From Hemibagrus wyckioides (Eukaryota > Chordata > Actinopteri > Siluriformes > Bagridae): a DNA stretch of 64,000 bases. Positions 10,317 through 24,743 of the stretch are shown here, piece by piece. The stretch spans positions 19,958,630-20,022,629 of the forward strand of contig NC_080722.1 in the NCBI RefSeq assembly GCF_019097595.1, in the 5' to 3' direction. A program made the translations under genes and the position numbers. Under the pieces are notes generated by a model that saw nothing but the letters and a program-made list of their open reading frames with translations, was not told the DNA's origin and did no database searches. Every line of letters starts with the position of its first letter. Within the stretch, counting starts at the first letter, position 1.

Positions 10317-13300
10317 ATGGATGAATTAATCTTTTTTCTGAGGGAGAGGAATATTCCAGAAACAACCATTAAAAGGCTGGAGGATGACAAGGTAATATTG
10401 AACCATTTAACCCACTTAATAAATTAAAGACAGTTCAACTAAAAATAAGCCAATTTAAGCCCACATTTTGATTCAAGTATACTTAGTTTATAAGGATTAT
10501 TTAGAGTTTATTTTATAAAATATGTGCTTTAAAGGGGTCATGAAATGTAAAATCAAAATCACTGTAGAGGTTGCTATTCAAGAAAAAAATATTTTGCAGG
10601 TTTTATAACTCAGTGCACATCTCAGTTTGAAATATGAATTTTGTGTTAGCCACCTTTTTGAAATGCCAGAATTTGATATAGCCCTGTTCATGATATAACA
10701 ATTTTCCTCTGCATGTCCCTGAACATGCAAATCAAGGGAGCATTCTGTTGATGTACTGTCAAGCCCCAGTGAAGTACCACTGTGGTCCAGTAAAAAATAA
10801 TGATAAATCATTGTCTCATGATAGATATTACAGTATACTGACTTGAGAATAATTTTCCCTGATAACATTTCATCAATCATGTCATTTTTTTTTTTTACTG
10901 CTACCTTTCGGAATAATGCGATGCCAGAATTGTGAATAAAATATTGATCTAATCAGTTAATATACAATTCTACTTTGTAGGGAGGAACACATTCAAATGT
11001 CTGCTATTATTTGTCTGCAATGAAGCAGCACTTTTTATGTATGCAACTGTTAATGACTCCTGACTACAGGTAAAACATTTAATCGGTATAAAAACAAAGG
11101 GGACACTTTTTTGATTGGGGGCCATAATGTAAAGATATAAAATGCATTTAATGACCCCTTTAATATGTAGTGTACTAAGAAGTTATTCAGACATCTGTAA
11201 GACAACATAGAAAGCATATTTGGGCTTAATAGGGTCACTTCCAACCTGTCAATAAACTAAAATAAATAATATAATAAATAAAATATAAATGTTTATAATT
11301 TTCAATTACAGTAAGCATATTGACACTTTTTAGCACAAGTAGAGCACAGAAATGTTAAGACTGATGAGTAGGATAAGAGAACTATATTATTGTGAGGAAT
11401 GATGTACTTTATTTTGTAATGTGCAAGTAAGCTATTTTCTATGAATGTGTGAGGGTTTTAATTCATTTCTTGCTACAGGTAAATTTCTAGAAGAATAAGA
11501 GCAGTAAATGGTAATGTAAGTACTATTTGTGCTAGAAACCAGTATGTTAAAGACTATGATAGTTAATTAAAATAAAATGATAGTAAATACCAGTTTGCAG
11601 TATCAAGCAGCATAACAGACTGGTTTTTGTACAACTTAATTGGAAGCGAGTGACTTGTCACATTAATGAATCACGTTTTATTTTAGCGACCAATTCTCAG
11701 TAATTAGTTGCTTCTTAACATGCATAGTACTAGCATATTGGCTGTTAATTAGTACTTATAAAACACATCAATGCCTTGTTCTGCATGTCCCCTTAATCCC
11801 TTAATCATAAACCCCATACCTAAACTTAAGCAGCAAATTAGGAGTTTATTGAGGCAAAAGTTATAGTTAATATTTAGTTAATAGTGAGAATTGGTCCCCA
11901 TACTAAAGTGTTACAAACATTTAATAGATTACACATTTAATAAATTGACAGTACAATGCATTCAAACTGCTATACCTCAGATGCATTGTATGAGAAATTA
12001 TCAGTAAATAACCATTTAATAATATATGTTAAACTGCTCTTATAAATGTAAAAGGATTTAAATTTAATGTCAAAATAATGAAACAAAGCTATATATATTT
12101 TTTTTTTCAGCTGGTTCTGACAAGCCTATAGCATATTCTGCTTAGAAAAGCTTAAATGCTCAGTTGTGTGTGAGGCATAAACAAAAATTATGAAGATAAA
12201 CTTTCATTTCAATAACTGTGCTTTTTTTATTTTATGGAAAACAGCGATCAACAGAGATCTGTTTTTGAGTAAATAATTTTTTTGGGCAAACACCACCTTG
12301 AATGTAGGTCTATATAGGATTAACCCAGACCTAGAAGCACTTATTTGTGCTTATTAGCGCTTATTACTTATCATATGCATGGAGCGTCCTTTAGAACTTC
12401 ATAAAGTTAGGCCAGCTCGTAAACTTCTGGTGAAGCTCATTTGATGTTGAGTTCAAGTATTGCATAATACTGAAAAAAAAAATTTTTTTGTGCAGATTGA
12501 TGCCAGTGTCCTACTGATAATGACTGATGACCAGATGAGAAGCTATTTTCCTTCATATGGAGACAGACTGGCAGTGATGGGATTTTGTAGGAGGCAAGAA
12601 ACTGAGCCACATTGCAGGAAGTCAAAGCTGTTTGAGTGCCTGAAAAATCAAAACTGAGCAAAAGACAAAATGACAGTTCACAAACTGAAACCCAAACAAC
12701 TAGGAAAAAAAAACAATTCTCAGCGTACTATAAGAAAAGTTGAAATTGGATTGATGCAGTATGATGGGCAGGGCTTTGTTCAAATTAGAGCAAAAAAGGA
12801 GGGGGACCAAGGAAGTTGAGTGTGCCGAAAGACTGGAAAAGGGAAGAACTGATGGAGGAGGCAATTCGTTTGTTTTTCCAAATGGAAAAAATTCTCTTGG
12901 CAGTATTTGAGTTTGAATTGGATCTAACAAATTATCAGGAAGTGTCACTAGATAAAAAAAACTACAGTGGGGGAAATGATGAGCTTAGATATATTATATC
13001 CAAAAAGGTGGAGAGGGAAGAGGAAACAAAGTGAAGTGGAACTATCAGACACAATGGAGGACATGCACAGTAACAACCAGGATCAAAGTCTTTCCACTTC
13101 ATTCAGGCTTCAGACATGGATGTCATTTTTATGTAAAGTCCAGGCAATGATGCCGTATTTCTCTTGCATTCCACCAAGGATCTGAATGTTGCAGATAATT
13201 ATCTGAATGTTCCTTTTGAAAGTTCTTCAATAACCTTACCAGATTACTTGGGTACAAGCAATGTAGTGACAGTATTTACTGGTGACATCATTGGAATAGA

Positions 13301-14340
13301 TGAACAAAACTTAGATGACACTTTGCCTCTGAGCCCAGAACCCATTGTTCCACACACAAAAATCCTTGTTGTTTACTGGGGACATATATTTTCTGAACTC
13401 ATTGCACATTTTTGTGATGAAACCCTTGCCCATACACAGAGTGAAGTAGAAGTGAAGTTGCTCCTCCCAAATGGACAGTATGAGATGGGCCATGATGTTA
13501 GTGGAGTGTTCAGGGATTGCCTGTCAGAGTTTTGGCAGGAATTCTATGATCAGTTCACACTGCGGAACAATTTTAAAGTTCCTTTCTTCGACATGATTTT
13601 AGCAAAGAAAGGTGGGAAAGTGTAGCCCGAATAATACTGTTCGGCTGGAAGAAAGAGAAATATCTCGCAATAAAGCTTGCACCTGCCATCTTGCAGCAAG
13701 CAATACAAGGATCTGTAAAAAGTGATCTGATTGACCACGTCTGGAAGTATATCTCAGAAAATGAGCGTGCTGTGTTAGAAAGCTGCAGAACAGAGTTCTG
13801 TAGTGCAGACCAGGGGGAATTGCTTGAGATTTTAGACAACTACAGTTGTCGGAGAATTCCAACAGAAGAAAATTTCAAGCAAATTTTGCAAGAACTGGCA
13901 CAGACAACTCTCATTCAAGAGCCTGCTTATGTTCTTGAACAGTGGGCAGGCATACTTGGACCTCTGAGCAAGGACCTTGAGGAAATTGAAGATGTGTACT
14001 GTGCATTACAACCAATGGTGAGGAATTGTACATCTCATATTTCCTGAAACAATGAACATACACCAAAAGGACATTTCAAAGCACTTGACCACTTACTTGC
14101 GGGAGTGTGATGCAAAACGACATTCTCTGTTTCTAAGATTCTGTACAGGATCAGATTTGTTTATAGGAAAGAATATATAAAAGTTGATTTCACAGACCTT
14201 AAAGGGTTTGAGAGGAGACCAGTGGCGCACACCTGTGGCTGTTTCCTGAGGCTTTCGGTGCACTATGACAACTACCCAGATTTCAGATCTGAAATGAACA
14301 AAATACTTGAAAGCAATGTCTGGGTCATGGACATAGTTTA
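10317..14340 (+). pseudogene. SAM/HECT-like (G2E3-related) protein, decayed
   Basis: I recognise a multicopy teleost family related to the HECT end of G2E3-type ubiquitin ligases. Exon 1 (10317-10391) reads MDELIFFLRERNIPETT and ends on a GT donor in phase 0. Exon 2 starts at 12496 after an AG and carries the family motif FPSYGDRLAV. A middle region near 12700-13100 is broken by frameshifts. The HECT-like part runs from 13164 (LLLPNGQYEMGHDVSGVFRD), shifts frame near 13590, continues to 14047 (LLEILDNYSCRRIPTEENF), and resumes around 14140-14340 with RRPVAHTCG and the C-terminal WVMDIV. Intact relatives may transfer ubiquitin, but I do not see the C-terminal catalytic cysteine context clearly. 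Several frameshifts make this copy non-functional. Confidence 0.65.
10392..12495 (+). other. Intron-like stretch of the SAM/HECT-like gene
   Basis: AT-rich sequence between the donor at 10392 and the acceptor before 12496. No further exon or complete repeat was recognised. Confidence 0.5.
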
Positions 14341-16290
14341 GTGGTACATCAATTAGATATTGGCAGAAATTATGGCCAGCTCATATGCTAGTTATTTGTC
14401 TTGGGTCATTCTTCATACACTTGCAATTATTTTACACAGGTATGAAAAGTAAAATATTGACTTTAATTTGTCCACTTAGTTTTTGCTGGGTACTTTGAAT
14501 GTTGAACAACATTTTTTGTTTTTGTTTTTGAAGAGTTAAATTTCAGTAGTGAAATGTCTCCATTGTTTAGGTGCAACTGCATTTTTACATTAAATTGTAC
14601 AAGTTGTTCATGTCAACTGTTCAGTCAGATAGCCTTTGAACTGTTGAAATGTGTTAATGGTTCATTCTTTATACATTTACATACTGTACAATTTTACATG
14701 TATACATAAAGTAAAACGGTCACTTTAATTTGATCACTTAGTTATTGCCGGTTATGTTGAATGTTGAACAACCTTCTTTTTTATTACTTTCAATAGTGAA
14801 AGTTCTCTTCATTGTTTAGCTACAAACTACTGTTTACATTAAATCGTACAAAGTTTACATTGCCTCTTCAGTGAGAGACGGCTTTGAACCATTGTAATGT
14901 GTTGGTAAACTATAACTTTTTTTTTAAATGTGTTAACTTTGTGCTTGTATACAAATGGGTGTTGCATTATTGTGAACCTTTCATAAGCCCCATAGGTAAA
15001 ATATTTGAACAGTTTTGTAAGGTTGTTTTATTGAAATCATTTAATGTGGTTTGTGGTTTTTCTTTCTTGTACCTCAATGTAATGTTTGGTTAACCACTCA
15101 TGCATTAAACACCAACAAAACGTGCATATATGGTGCCAGTGTTTTTTTTGTTGGAATGGGTACCACAAGAATACTCTGAACTATTAAAACTTCAGTTGTA
15201 GTGCTGTAGAGGCACAAAATATGTACCACAACAAGGATGCACAATTAATTAACAAAATACCATATAAAAATTCAGTTCCAATTAAAATTTTATTTCAGGC
15301 ATAATACAAAATACAGACAACATATCAGTTTACCTATAAAACCATTTTGTTCATATTTCATATCACCTGCCTTTTAAACTCTTCAAAGGTTAAACAGGAG
15401 AAATCTATCAATTCTGAACAGTTTTAATACATACTTTTTTTTTCTTGTACATCTGAAACAGGTTTGTTGTGCTCCATTTGCATTCAGGTTAGGCATAAAA
15501 GTAATGATAGTGTCACAAAAATGTTTGAAATCATTGCATAAAAATATACATTACTGTAGCTGGAAAAACTCAATTTATACATTTAAATGTATAAATAATC
15601 AAAATTGTTTTTATATTTTTTATGTGTATTTCTCATTACATCTAGTTGCCTTTGCATTTTTTTCCTCTTACTCTGTTGGTTTTGCTTTTTCCATGACTGA
15701 AAACACAGATCACAGATAACGAGATTTAACAGCATGCTGGCCTCCTTTGCACATGAGGATGGTATTAAGATGGTATGGAACAAATTATTTCTGCCCTCTG
15801 AAAACACAAATCAACATCACTGTGATTTTGTATCATCATGCACAGACAATTATAATGGACATTTACTGTACCTTGAGTAATGTGTCTAATAGGCAAGGTG
15901 ATCCGAAGGGGTGTATAAAATGATGGTATGTAAACGTTTTTCTATCTGGATACTTGGAGTAGGCTCATTGAGTCCGAGCCTACAAGACACAATAGGGCTG
16001 TTTACAGTCAAATATAATCAGTATCAACAAAATCCATCTCTGAATTGCTGAGGTGGCACAGAAGCTGCATCAAAAGTGGCATTTATGACTGTTAAATGCA
16101 GCTCAGTGGTAGCATAATTTAATTTACAATACAATAAAATAACTGCATCAATAATGTTATGAAGTTTATAATTTAATAATAGAAATTTGAATATAAAAAT
16201 GACACGTCTGTAGCTGACCCAAATTAAATTATGCACTGTGTCTAGTGTATGACATTTAGACAACTTGCTTGTCATCAATTACATAATTAA
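14341..16290. other. Non-coding interior of the DNA transposon
   Basis: Two related blocks near 14450-14640 and 14710-14900 share phrases such as actttaatttg, ccacttagttttgc and catttacattaaat, indicating an old local duplication of about 260 bp. No gene was seen. Confidence 0.45.
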
Positions 16291-16292
16291 AG

Positions 16293-16560
16293 GCAGAGGT
16301 GGGCAGTAACTAAGTACATTTATTGAGTACTGTACTTAAGTACACTTTTTGAGTATCTGTACTTTACCTGAGTATTATTTGTTTCTGGAAACTTGTTACT
16401 TTAACTTCACTACATTTGAAAGACAAATATTGTACTATTTACTCCACTAAATAGCCTAACCTTGACTTCTGTCAAGGTCATTGAGTAGAAAGTTAATCAG
16501 AGGATGATTTTTTTTTTCACTCTTGTAGCATCACGTGTCGTTAAGTTCAGTGGTTTTCCA
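16293..16560. repeat. hAT-like MITE fragment
   Basis: Starts CAGAGGTGGGCAGTAACTAA and continues with tacttaagtac repeats, a motif set known from dispersed fish hAT-like repeats. The far end is not recognisable. Confidence 0.45.
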
Positions 16561-16789
16561 TCATTTATTTGAACTCTCATCCTCTTTGAGTTGCAGACTA
16601 ATTCAATTTTTCTTATCAGATATACAATAATGGTATAATTTGTCCACTACAGCTGTAATTGTGAATAGAAAGCTTCTTCTTATACCTATGACTGAATTAA
16701 AAACAGATTGGCATGTGATCCCAAGAGCTCTGTGATTCCCTCCAGTGGTCCAAGGTTGCTTAGGTAGGGAGAGTAACTGCAGGCTGCAG

Positions 16790-17245
16790 TTCAACACCTA
16801 CAAAGATATAAAGTTCACTTAAGGAAAATATTATTTTTATACAAATTTTGGCCACCTGAAATACTAAAACAATTAAAAAAAAATACCTTTAAATAGCTTA
16901 TAGTGAATGTTGTAGATTAGATTAGAATGGTGAATCTAGTCCTCCAAGTCCAGTCCAGTTGGAGGTAAAGCGCTGTTATTTCATAAACATCATCTTGGTG
17001 AAATGCTACAGTTCAACACCTACAGACACAGATATAAAGTTCTCTTAAGAAAAATATTACTTTTATACCAATTTTGGCAATCTGAAATAGTAATACAACT
17101 GAAACAATACCTTTAGCTTATAGTCAATGCTTTTTTTTTTTTAGATTAGATTAGGTTAGATTAGAATCTAGTCCTCCAAATCCAGTCCTTGAGGGATCAG
17201 TTCACGAAGCTGGAGGTAAAGGTCTGTAATTTCATAAACATCATC
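16790..17245. repeat. Local tandem duplication over the integrase 3' end
   Basis: 16790-17000 and 17010-17245 are diverged copies. Both contain ttcaacacctac, tttataccaattttgg or a close form, tagtcctccaa and ggaggtaaag. The duplicated unit includes the antisense end of the integrase gene. Confidence 0.65.
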
Positions 17246-17990
17246 TGGCATGACAAGGTTATGCTCAGCCATGAGTTCGACACACAGTTGAAAGACATCC
17301 TCATCAGTCTTTAAATAAACACTCCTCTTGGCAAATACTTTGTTTTGTTTGTTCAGTTGGATGCAAGAAATTCTGCACTCCATATAAGCTGGGAACAGCA
17401 AACATTATTGAAGGTCGACCACTGGGAGCACGTGGGTTGTGAGTTGGCCGTATCCTGTGGCAATTCCAGGCACTGACTATTTCATCAAGCTCTTCCTTTA
17501 TTATAAAAAAATAAATAAATAAATAAGAAACATATATGCTACATTGTCTTGCCAAATTAATTCACAAAAGTGCACATTGTAGGGTTTATCAGTAAATAGT
17601 AAGTAAAACTGAATGAGAGATTTGTCAATGAAAGTATCAACAAAGTGTCCATCTTCTTTAAGTTGTTCAAAATGATCCATCCAAAATTGTATGCACTGGC
17701 TTCTCAAAGTGGACCACCATCGTTCAGTTCTCTGGTTCCCAGTGCTTGGACCAAGAGTGACACATCCTACACTCACAGTGTCTCTGAAGAATGTATGCAT
17801 ATCTGCTAAATGCGTATTTTCAGTTCTATGGTCAATGCGAATTCTTTGTGGAAATCCATTATTCTCAGCAACAGCTTGTAGGAAATAACATGCAATTATT
17901 CGTGGGTCATTGTTTTGTATGCTTCAAGCCAGATCATATTAGTGAAACCACGCCGAAAATAATCTCCTATAATCTTTTCCATTGTTATAG
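17168..17990 (-). pseudogene. rve-type integrase-like transposase, decayed
   Basis: Read on the minus strand, the region encodes WLEAYK..., then AENNGFPQRIRIDHRTENTH with the second catalytic Asp, and GPSTGNQRTERWW with the catalytic Glu. FWMDHFEQLKEDGHF and ELDEIVSAWNCHRIRP follow, and a C-terminal segment ends at 17168. This matches a multicopy teleost integrase-core family. The part with the first catalytic Asp, expected beyond 17990, is disrupted by stops. A short AT-rich intron-like break lies near 17500-17520 and a frameshift lies near 17340. It is the probable transposase of the surrounding element, but inactive in this copy. Confidence 0.7.
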
Positions 17991-18039
17991 GCTATAGAAT
18001 ATGCAATCCTACTGTCCGTGGACAAGTCTTGTTTTTGAC

Positions 18040-18184
18040 ACGTACAGTGAAGGTGAATCTCAACATTTATCTCACAATTCTGAATTTATTTCTCACAATT
18101 CTGAGAAAAAAGATCAGAATCGTGAGATAAAAAGTCGCAATAACCTTTTTTTTATTTTTATTAAGTGGCGGACACCGGCTTCCA
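18040..18184 (-). repeat. Right terminal inverted repeat of the DNA transposon
   Basis: Inverse copy of 9749-9890, ending TGGCTTCCA-type sequence (ggcttcca at 18177-18184) followed by TA. It also contains ctcacaattctga repeats. Confidence 0.75.
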
Positions 18185-18234
18185 TAATCGTGTAGACAGC
18201 GAAACCAGAGATTTTTGGCTTGTGAACAGGGTTG

Positions 18235-18744
18235 CCAGATAAGTTCCTACCTGTTCCGAAAAGTGAAAGATGAAAGAAAGTGTTGTTTTCTTTGCAGGAA
18301 TGGAGACTGCTCTGAAAATGTACTTGTATCTGTTGCTGTTAGTTTTCATCTGTGATGGTAATGTACTAGTATTAAAGTATTATTCTGCTTGTTAGTGCTC
18401 TGTGAATTAACATTTAGTTATATGAAGCTGAAATGCAGTGTAGGATTTTATCTAAGTGAAGATGATTTTTTTCCTCGATTCAACTTGTAATAGTTCGTCT
18501 GGAAAACTGCAGATCAACCTGAACCAGGAAGAAAAAATATCCATATAACTACATTTCTATAATATATAAATACTTATCATGTGAGCCCATCTAAGTCATG
18601 GGCTAATTTGCATATTTACTGAACTGTCATGATCATTAGCATATCTAAATCAAGGAGGATTTTCTGATGACAGACTGCAACAGCAGAGCATTTTTAAAAC
18701 ATATTTACAATGAAGAAAAAGGTTTTCTCATGAAATTACTAGGG
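18235..18744 (+). repeat. Segmental duplicate of the IgV-TM gene exon 1 region
   Basis: Similar over about 500 bp to 34870-35495, including the upstream GAAAAGTGAAAGATGAAAG motif, exon 1, and the start of intron 1. Similarity ends near 18744. Confidence 0.85.
18300..18357 (+). pseudogene. Orphan signal-peptide exon
   Basis: Encodes METALKMYLYLLLLVFICD plus one base, followed by a GT donor. This is a hydrophobic signal peptide identical at protein level to exon 1 of the IgV-membrane gene at 34916. No V-set or membrane exon follows within the next 16 kb on this side. The next sequences are LINE, FKBP10 and NT5C3B material. It is most likely a relic of a duplicated paralogue. An alternative first exon for the downstream gene is possible, but the splice would span about 20 kb and several genes. 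Confidence 0.7.
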
Positions 18745-19109
18745 AAAAAAATGTCAGTGGCCTCCACCTGTAAAAACATTCCTATTTTGGTGGTCATCTC
18801 ATTGTTGCCCATCTAGTGCATCCGTTGTTAATTTCATTAATACCAAAGCAGCTGAAACTGATTAACAACCCCCTCTGCTACTTTTGCCAAGTTCACACTG
18901 CACAATTTTAGCCTTCATTTTCAGTTACTGACTGGTTTTGCAAAGTCACTGACAAATGCCCAAAATCAAGACAAATCAGAGCTTGTGCACGTGAGTGACA
19001 ATCACGCAGTGAGAATTACCAAAGACGTGATCTGAGAGAGTTGCTGATGCATCGCCGATGCCTGTGAAATATTTGGCATGCTAAATATCTGAACCTGTGG
19101 GCAACTCAC
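18745..19109. other. Non-coding stretch
   Basis: No exon or classified repeat was recognised between the exon-1 duplicate and the LINE 3' end. Confidence 0.5.
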
Positions 19110-21960
<2,851 letters not shown>

Positions 21961-22386
21961 AATCCTGCAGTGTAAAACAAGTTTTGATTGAAACATACGG
22001 CAATGACCTACAGCCAATGAGAGAGCGAGATACAGGACAGCGGTCAGTTCGTGGAGGAGTTATAGACCACAATATCAGCAAGCATGGCTTTAGTTGGAGC
22101 ACAAAATAATAGTTCAATAGAGTTTATAGGTTTTTATCAGAAAAAAATGTCTTTAATATAGTTATATCAGAATAAATATGCTTTACAATAGCATCAAACA
22201 GAAATAAAGCAGACACATTTGCTTGACCAGCCGCATCAGCAGCAGCACAAGGCAAAATTATTCATTTGTTCAGTTATGCAGAACGCACAATCCTTGTTCC
22301 ACGCACTGACCATTTGGATCGCAAACTTTTTTCGGGGTTCCATTTCCAGTCTCAAGTGTTCCTTTAATTTTTTTGAGCAGTGTATA
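21961..22386. other. Non-coding stretch
   Basis: No exon or defined repeat was recognised. Confidence 0.45.
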
Positions 22387-22662
22387 TTAAAACTTATTAA
22401 GGCAGCTACAGATTCCTAATCACTAATCACTATGACTTATTAGTGTGAGTAAATGGGGTGATGTGGTTTGAGGCCACAGCTTACTGATGAATTGTGGGGT
22501 TTATTTCCCAGGATTCTCTCTGATAAATAAAAAACACAAATGATAAACACATATGCAGTATTTAAAAGTAATAAATTACTTTGCACTCTGAGGGGCAATT
22601 TCACATTTAGGTTGCTTTAGAGAAAAAAAAGCTTGTCACTGATTCTGAGATCTTATTCTTCA
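22387..22662 (+). repeat. Duplicated repeat, copy 2
   Basis: Matches 9418-9746, here without the 8.4-kb transposon next to it. It ends near cttgtcactgattctgagat. Confidence 0.7.
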
Positions 22663-22689
22663 CAATGACGGACTGTGTTAAAAAAAAAA

Positions 22690-22830
22690 AAAAATCTATA
22701 TTTTATTGCAAAATACCAGCAGCTGTGGTTGCCAGAATTCACCATAAATAACACTGTTCACCACTTTATGGAATGCTTTATTTAAAACTTGTTTGTTTTA
22801 CAACAAATTACTGTTAAAAAACAGACTTTT
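22690..22830 (+). repeat. Dispersed repeat, second copy of the 655-1010 family
   Basis: Shares cagcagctgtggttgccag-like and cactgttcaccactttat blocks with 655-830 and 950-985. Confidence 0.5.
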
Positions 22831-23156
22831 CGGATTAGTTATTTTGTTTGGCACTTCTCGGCCACCGTAATCTCACCATCACATTAACTAAACAAGTCAC
22901 ACTATTAAGTATAATCCAAAGTGTCTCCTGTAACTCTGCAGATTGATATTTCAGTTGTATTACTGTGTTTCACTCTGATTATTAAATCCTGTACTGGTAC
23001 CGCTTGAGCCTGTACCGCTTCACTGTTTGTCCTACAACAGCATTATTCTTGCTAGATCTCAGTTCAGACTTTGACTTCCAAAGTATCTGTGTGCTCAAAA
23101 AGGCTGAAGTCCTGAATATCACCACATCTCTATTTTCATCTCTTTTTCCTCTCCAG

Positions 23157-23351
23157 TTATCAACGTTCATAAAGCATCAAGTGGCAGAGGGTAAAGGCCG
23201 TCTGAAACCGGCCCAGGATCCTGAAAGCGTCATTGGAGACATGTTTAAAAACCAGGACAGGAATGGAGACGGACGAATCACAGCAGACGAACTGAAACTC
23301 AAAGTGGAGGAAGACGCAGAGAAAGATATAACTCGCCATGAAGAACTGTGA
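23157..23351 (+). CDS. fkbp10: FKBP10 C-terminal exon (EF-hand, HEEL)
   Basis: The last exon of an ER-resident FKBP-type prolyl isomerase that acts as a collagen chaperone in vertebrates. The acceptor is ctctccag and the exon opens [16 protein letters not shown]. It contains a canonical EF-hand loop [12 protein letters not shown], which binds calcium, and ends with the ER-retention tetrapeptide HEEL before the TGA at 23349-23351. The sequence strongly resembles the terminal region of vertebrate FKBP10. The FKBP domains are not encoded upstream in this window, where LINE and transposon sequence sits instead. Either the intron is very long, or this is a partial copy. Frame and splice acceptor are intact. 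FKBP9 is the main alternative but fits less well. Confidence 0.75.
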   Translation, partial: LSTFIKHQVAEGKGRLKPAQDPESVIGDMFKNQDRNGDGRITADELKLKVEEDAEKDITRHEEL

Positions 23352-23352
23352 G

Positions 23353-23354
23353 AG

Positions 23355-23398
<44 letters not shown>
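23353..23398. repeat. (TC)n(AC)n microsatellite
   Basis: Starts right after the FKBP10 stop codon, within the 3' UTR. Confidence 0.95.
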
Positions 23399-23399
<1 letters not shown>

Positions 23400-23643
23400 A
23401 AGTAAACCAATTCCTCTTGGAGATGAAAACCATTTTTGTCTTTTTTCTAAAAGCAAAAAAAAGCAAAAAAAGAATCAGAATAGATTAGTAACTAAAGTGA
23501 GCTTGCACTGTTTTTAAGTTTTCACATAAGTTTTCTCTCCAGTCCATACAGATGGAATGAGGAGACAGAGGGTTTTTTTTTTCATTTTGTATAAAAGTGT
23601 TTTGTTGACTCTGCAGTGTCGGTGGTTTTATGTAAAATGATCT

Positions 23644-23649
23644 GAATAA
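23644..23649 (+). terminator. Polyadenylation signal of FKBP10
   Basis: aataaa about 293 bp after the stop codon, followed by a gt-rich stretch. It is a plausible 3' end. Confidence 0.55.
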
Positions 23650-23740
23650 ATGACTTTTGGTGTTTAGAAGCTGAGAGGTTACTGCAGTTCATCTGGTGGC
23701 CAGCAGAGGGACATGAACGCGACACACTGCAGCTTTTAAG

Positions 23741-24743
23741 TAGGGATGCAGAATATTTATGGGACAGATAAATTATCAGCCGATATGGGTGAAAATGACG
23801 TCATTTTATTGCTCCGATAAATAAATTAAATCCGTTAACTAGATCTATCTAAATCAATCAATCAGTCTGATTTATCCAAGATTCATCCGCTTTCGGAGTG
23901 CACGTGATTGCAGCTTTAGCCTGCAGTGACTCTCAGCCTGTGTCGCGGTCATTAGGTCATCATCTGTGAACATGTCTTCACTGGTCTGGAAGTTTTTCTC
24001 AGTGGCAGCGGAGGACAATGCCATTGCTATTTGCAATGCATGTTCAGCAAGGATTCTGAGAGGAGGAAAAAGGCGTCAAGTTTTAACACAACAAATCTTA
24101 TATCTCACTTGAAGGGTCATCATCGCGGTGAAGCTGTATTAAAAGAAAATGAAGCAGCCGCGGCAGCAGCAGCTATTAGCGCTAGACCTAAAACACGGAG
24201 CATCGATGTCCCCATTCAGCAGGCATTTGAAAATTCTAAAAAGTTTTCCAGAGATAGCAAAAAAGCAAAAGCCATAAAAGACAGTCATAGAATGTATAGT
24301 CTATGATGACCAACCTTTTTCCATGGTAGAGGATTTATTTTATGTTAAACTATATAATTTCAGAGAAATCTCAACTATGCCTTATGCTCTTTCGTTGAGG
24401 ATGCACTTTATTTTTGTAGAGGATGCACTTTTGCTTTTAATTTTTTTTTGAGGTTGACAAATGTCAATGCATGTTATTTATGATGGATTTACAAAACATG
24501 TGACTTAAGGTCTATATACCTTCCTCATCCTCACGCACTAAAAAGGTTGAATAGATGCATTTCTTTGTTATGCATGAAATACTTGAATATAAATTTGTTG
24601 TTAATGAGTTGTTAATTGCAGATAAATCATTGTTCTGTCATAGTTCTGTTAAACCCTTCCTGTTCTTATTGTAGTGCACTATTATAGGTATCGGAATTAA
24701 TTATCAGTTATCAGTATCGGATTTTTCATATTGTGCATCCCTA
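23741..24743 (+). mobile_element. hAT-derived element with BED finger
   Basis: Ends are inverted: tagggatgcagaatat on the left and atattgtgcatcccta on the right. Flanks cttttaag and catttaac agree at six of eight positions, fitting a decayed 8-bp target duplication. The inside encodes only the N-terminal BED finger of a hAT transposase and lacks the catalytic core, so it is an internal-deletion derivative. Confidence 0.75.
23971..24306 (+). pseudogene. BED-finger part of a hAT transposase
   Basis: From the ATG at 23971 the frame reads MSSLVWKFFSVAAEDNAIAI, then CNACSARILRGGK with the BED-finger cysteine pair. Near 24060 the frame breaks, and the remainder (SSFNTTNLISHLKGHH, with the finger histidines) continues in another frame up to 24306. 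BED fingers bind DNA in hAT and ZBED proteins. The frameshift and the missing catalytic region make it inactive. It is not a host ZBED gene, because it lies between hAT-type inverted repeats. Confidence 0.7.

Larger units (their letters stand above)
9749..18184. mobile_element. DNA transposon with SAM/HECT-like gene and rve integrase
   Basis: The two ends are inverted copies of each other. Starting with TGGAAGCC, they match for about 70 bp or more and include ttattgcgactttttatctc and cacgattctga. Each end is flanked by TA. Subterminal repeats of the form ctcgcaattctgac lie just inside. Between the ends are a decayed plus-strand gene with SAM-like and HECT-like regions and a decayed minus-strand gene for an rve-type (DDE) integrase. 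The ends belong to a family I know to be abundant in teleosts. The superfamily may be IS3EU-like, but that name is from memory and unverified. That all parts form one element is an inference from the paired ends. Confidence 0.65.
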
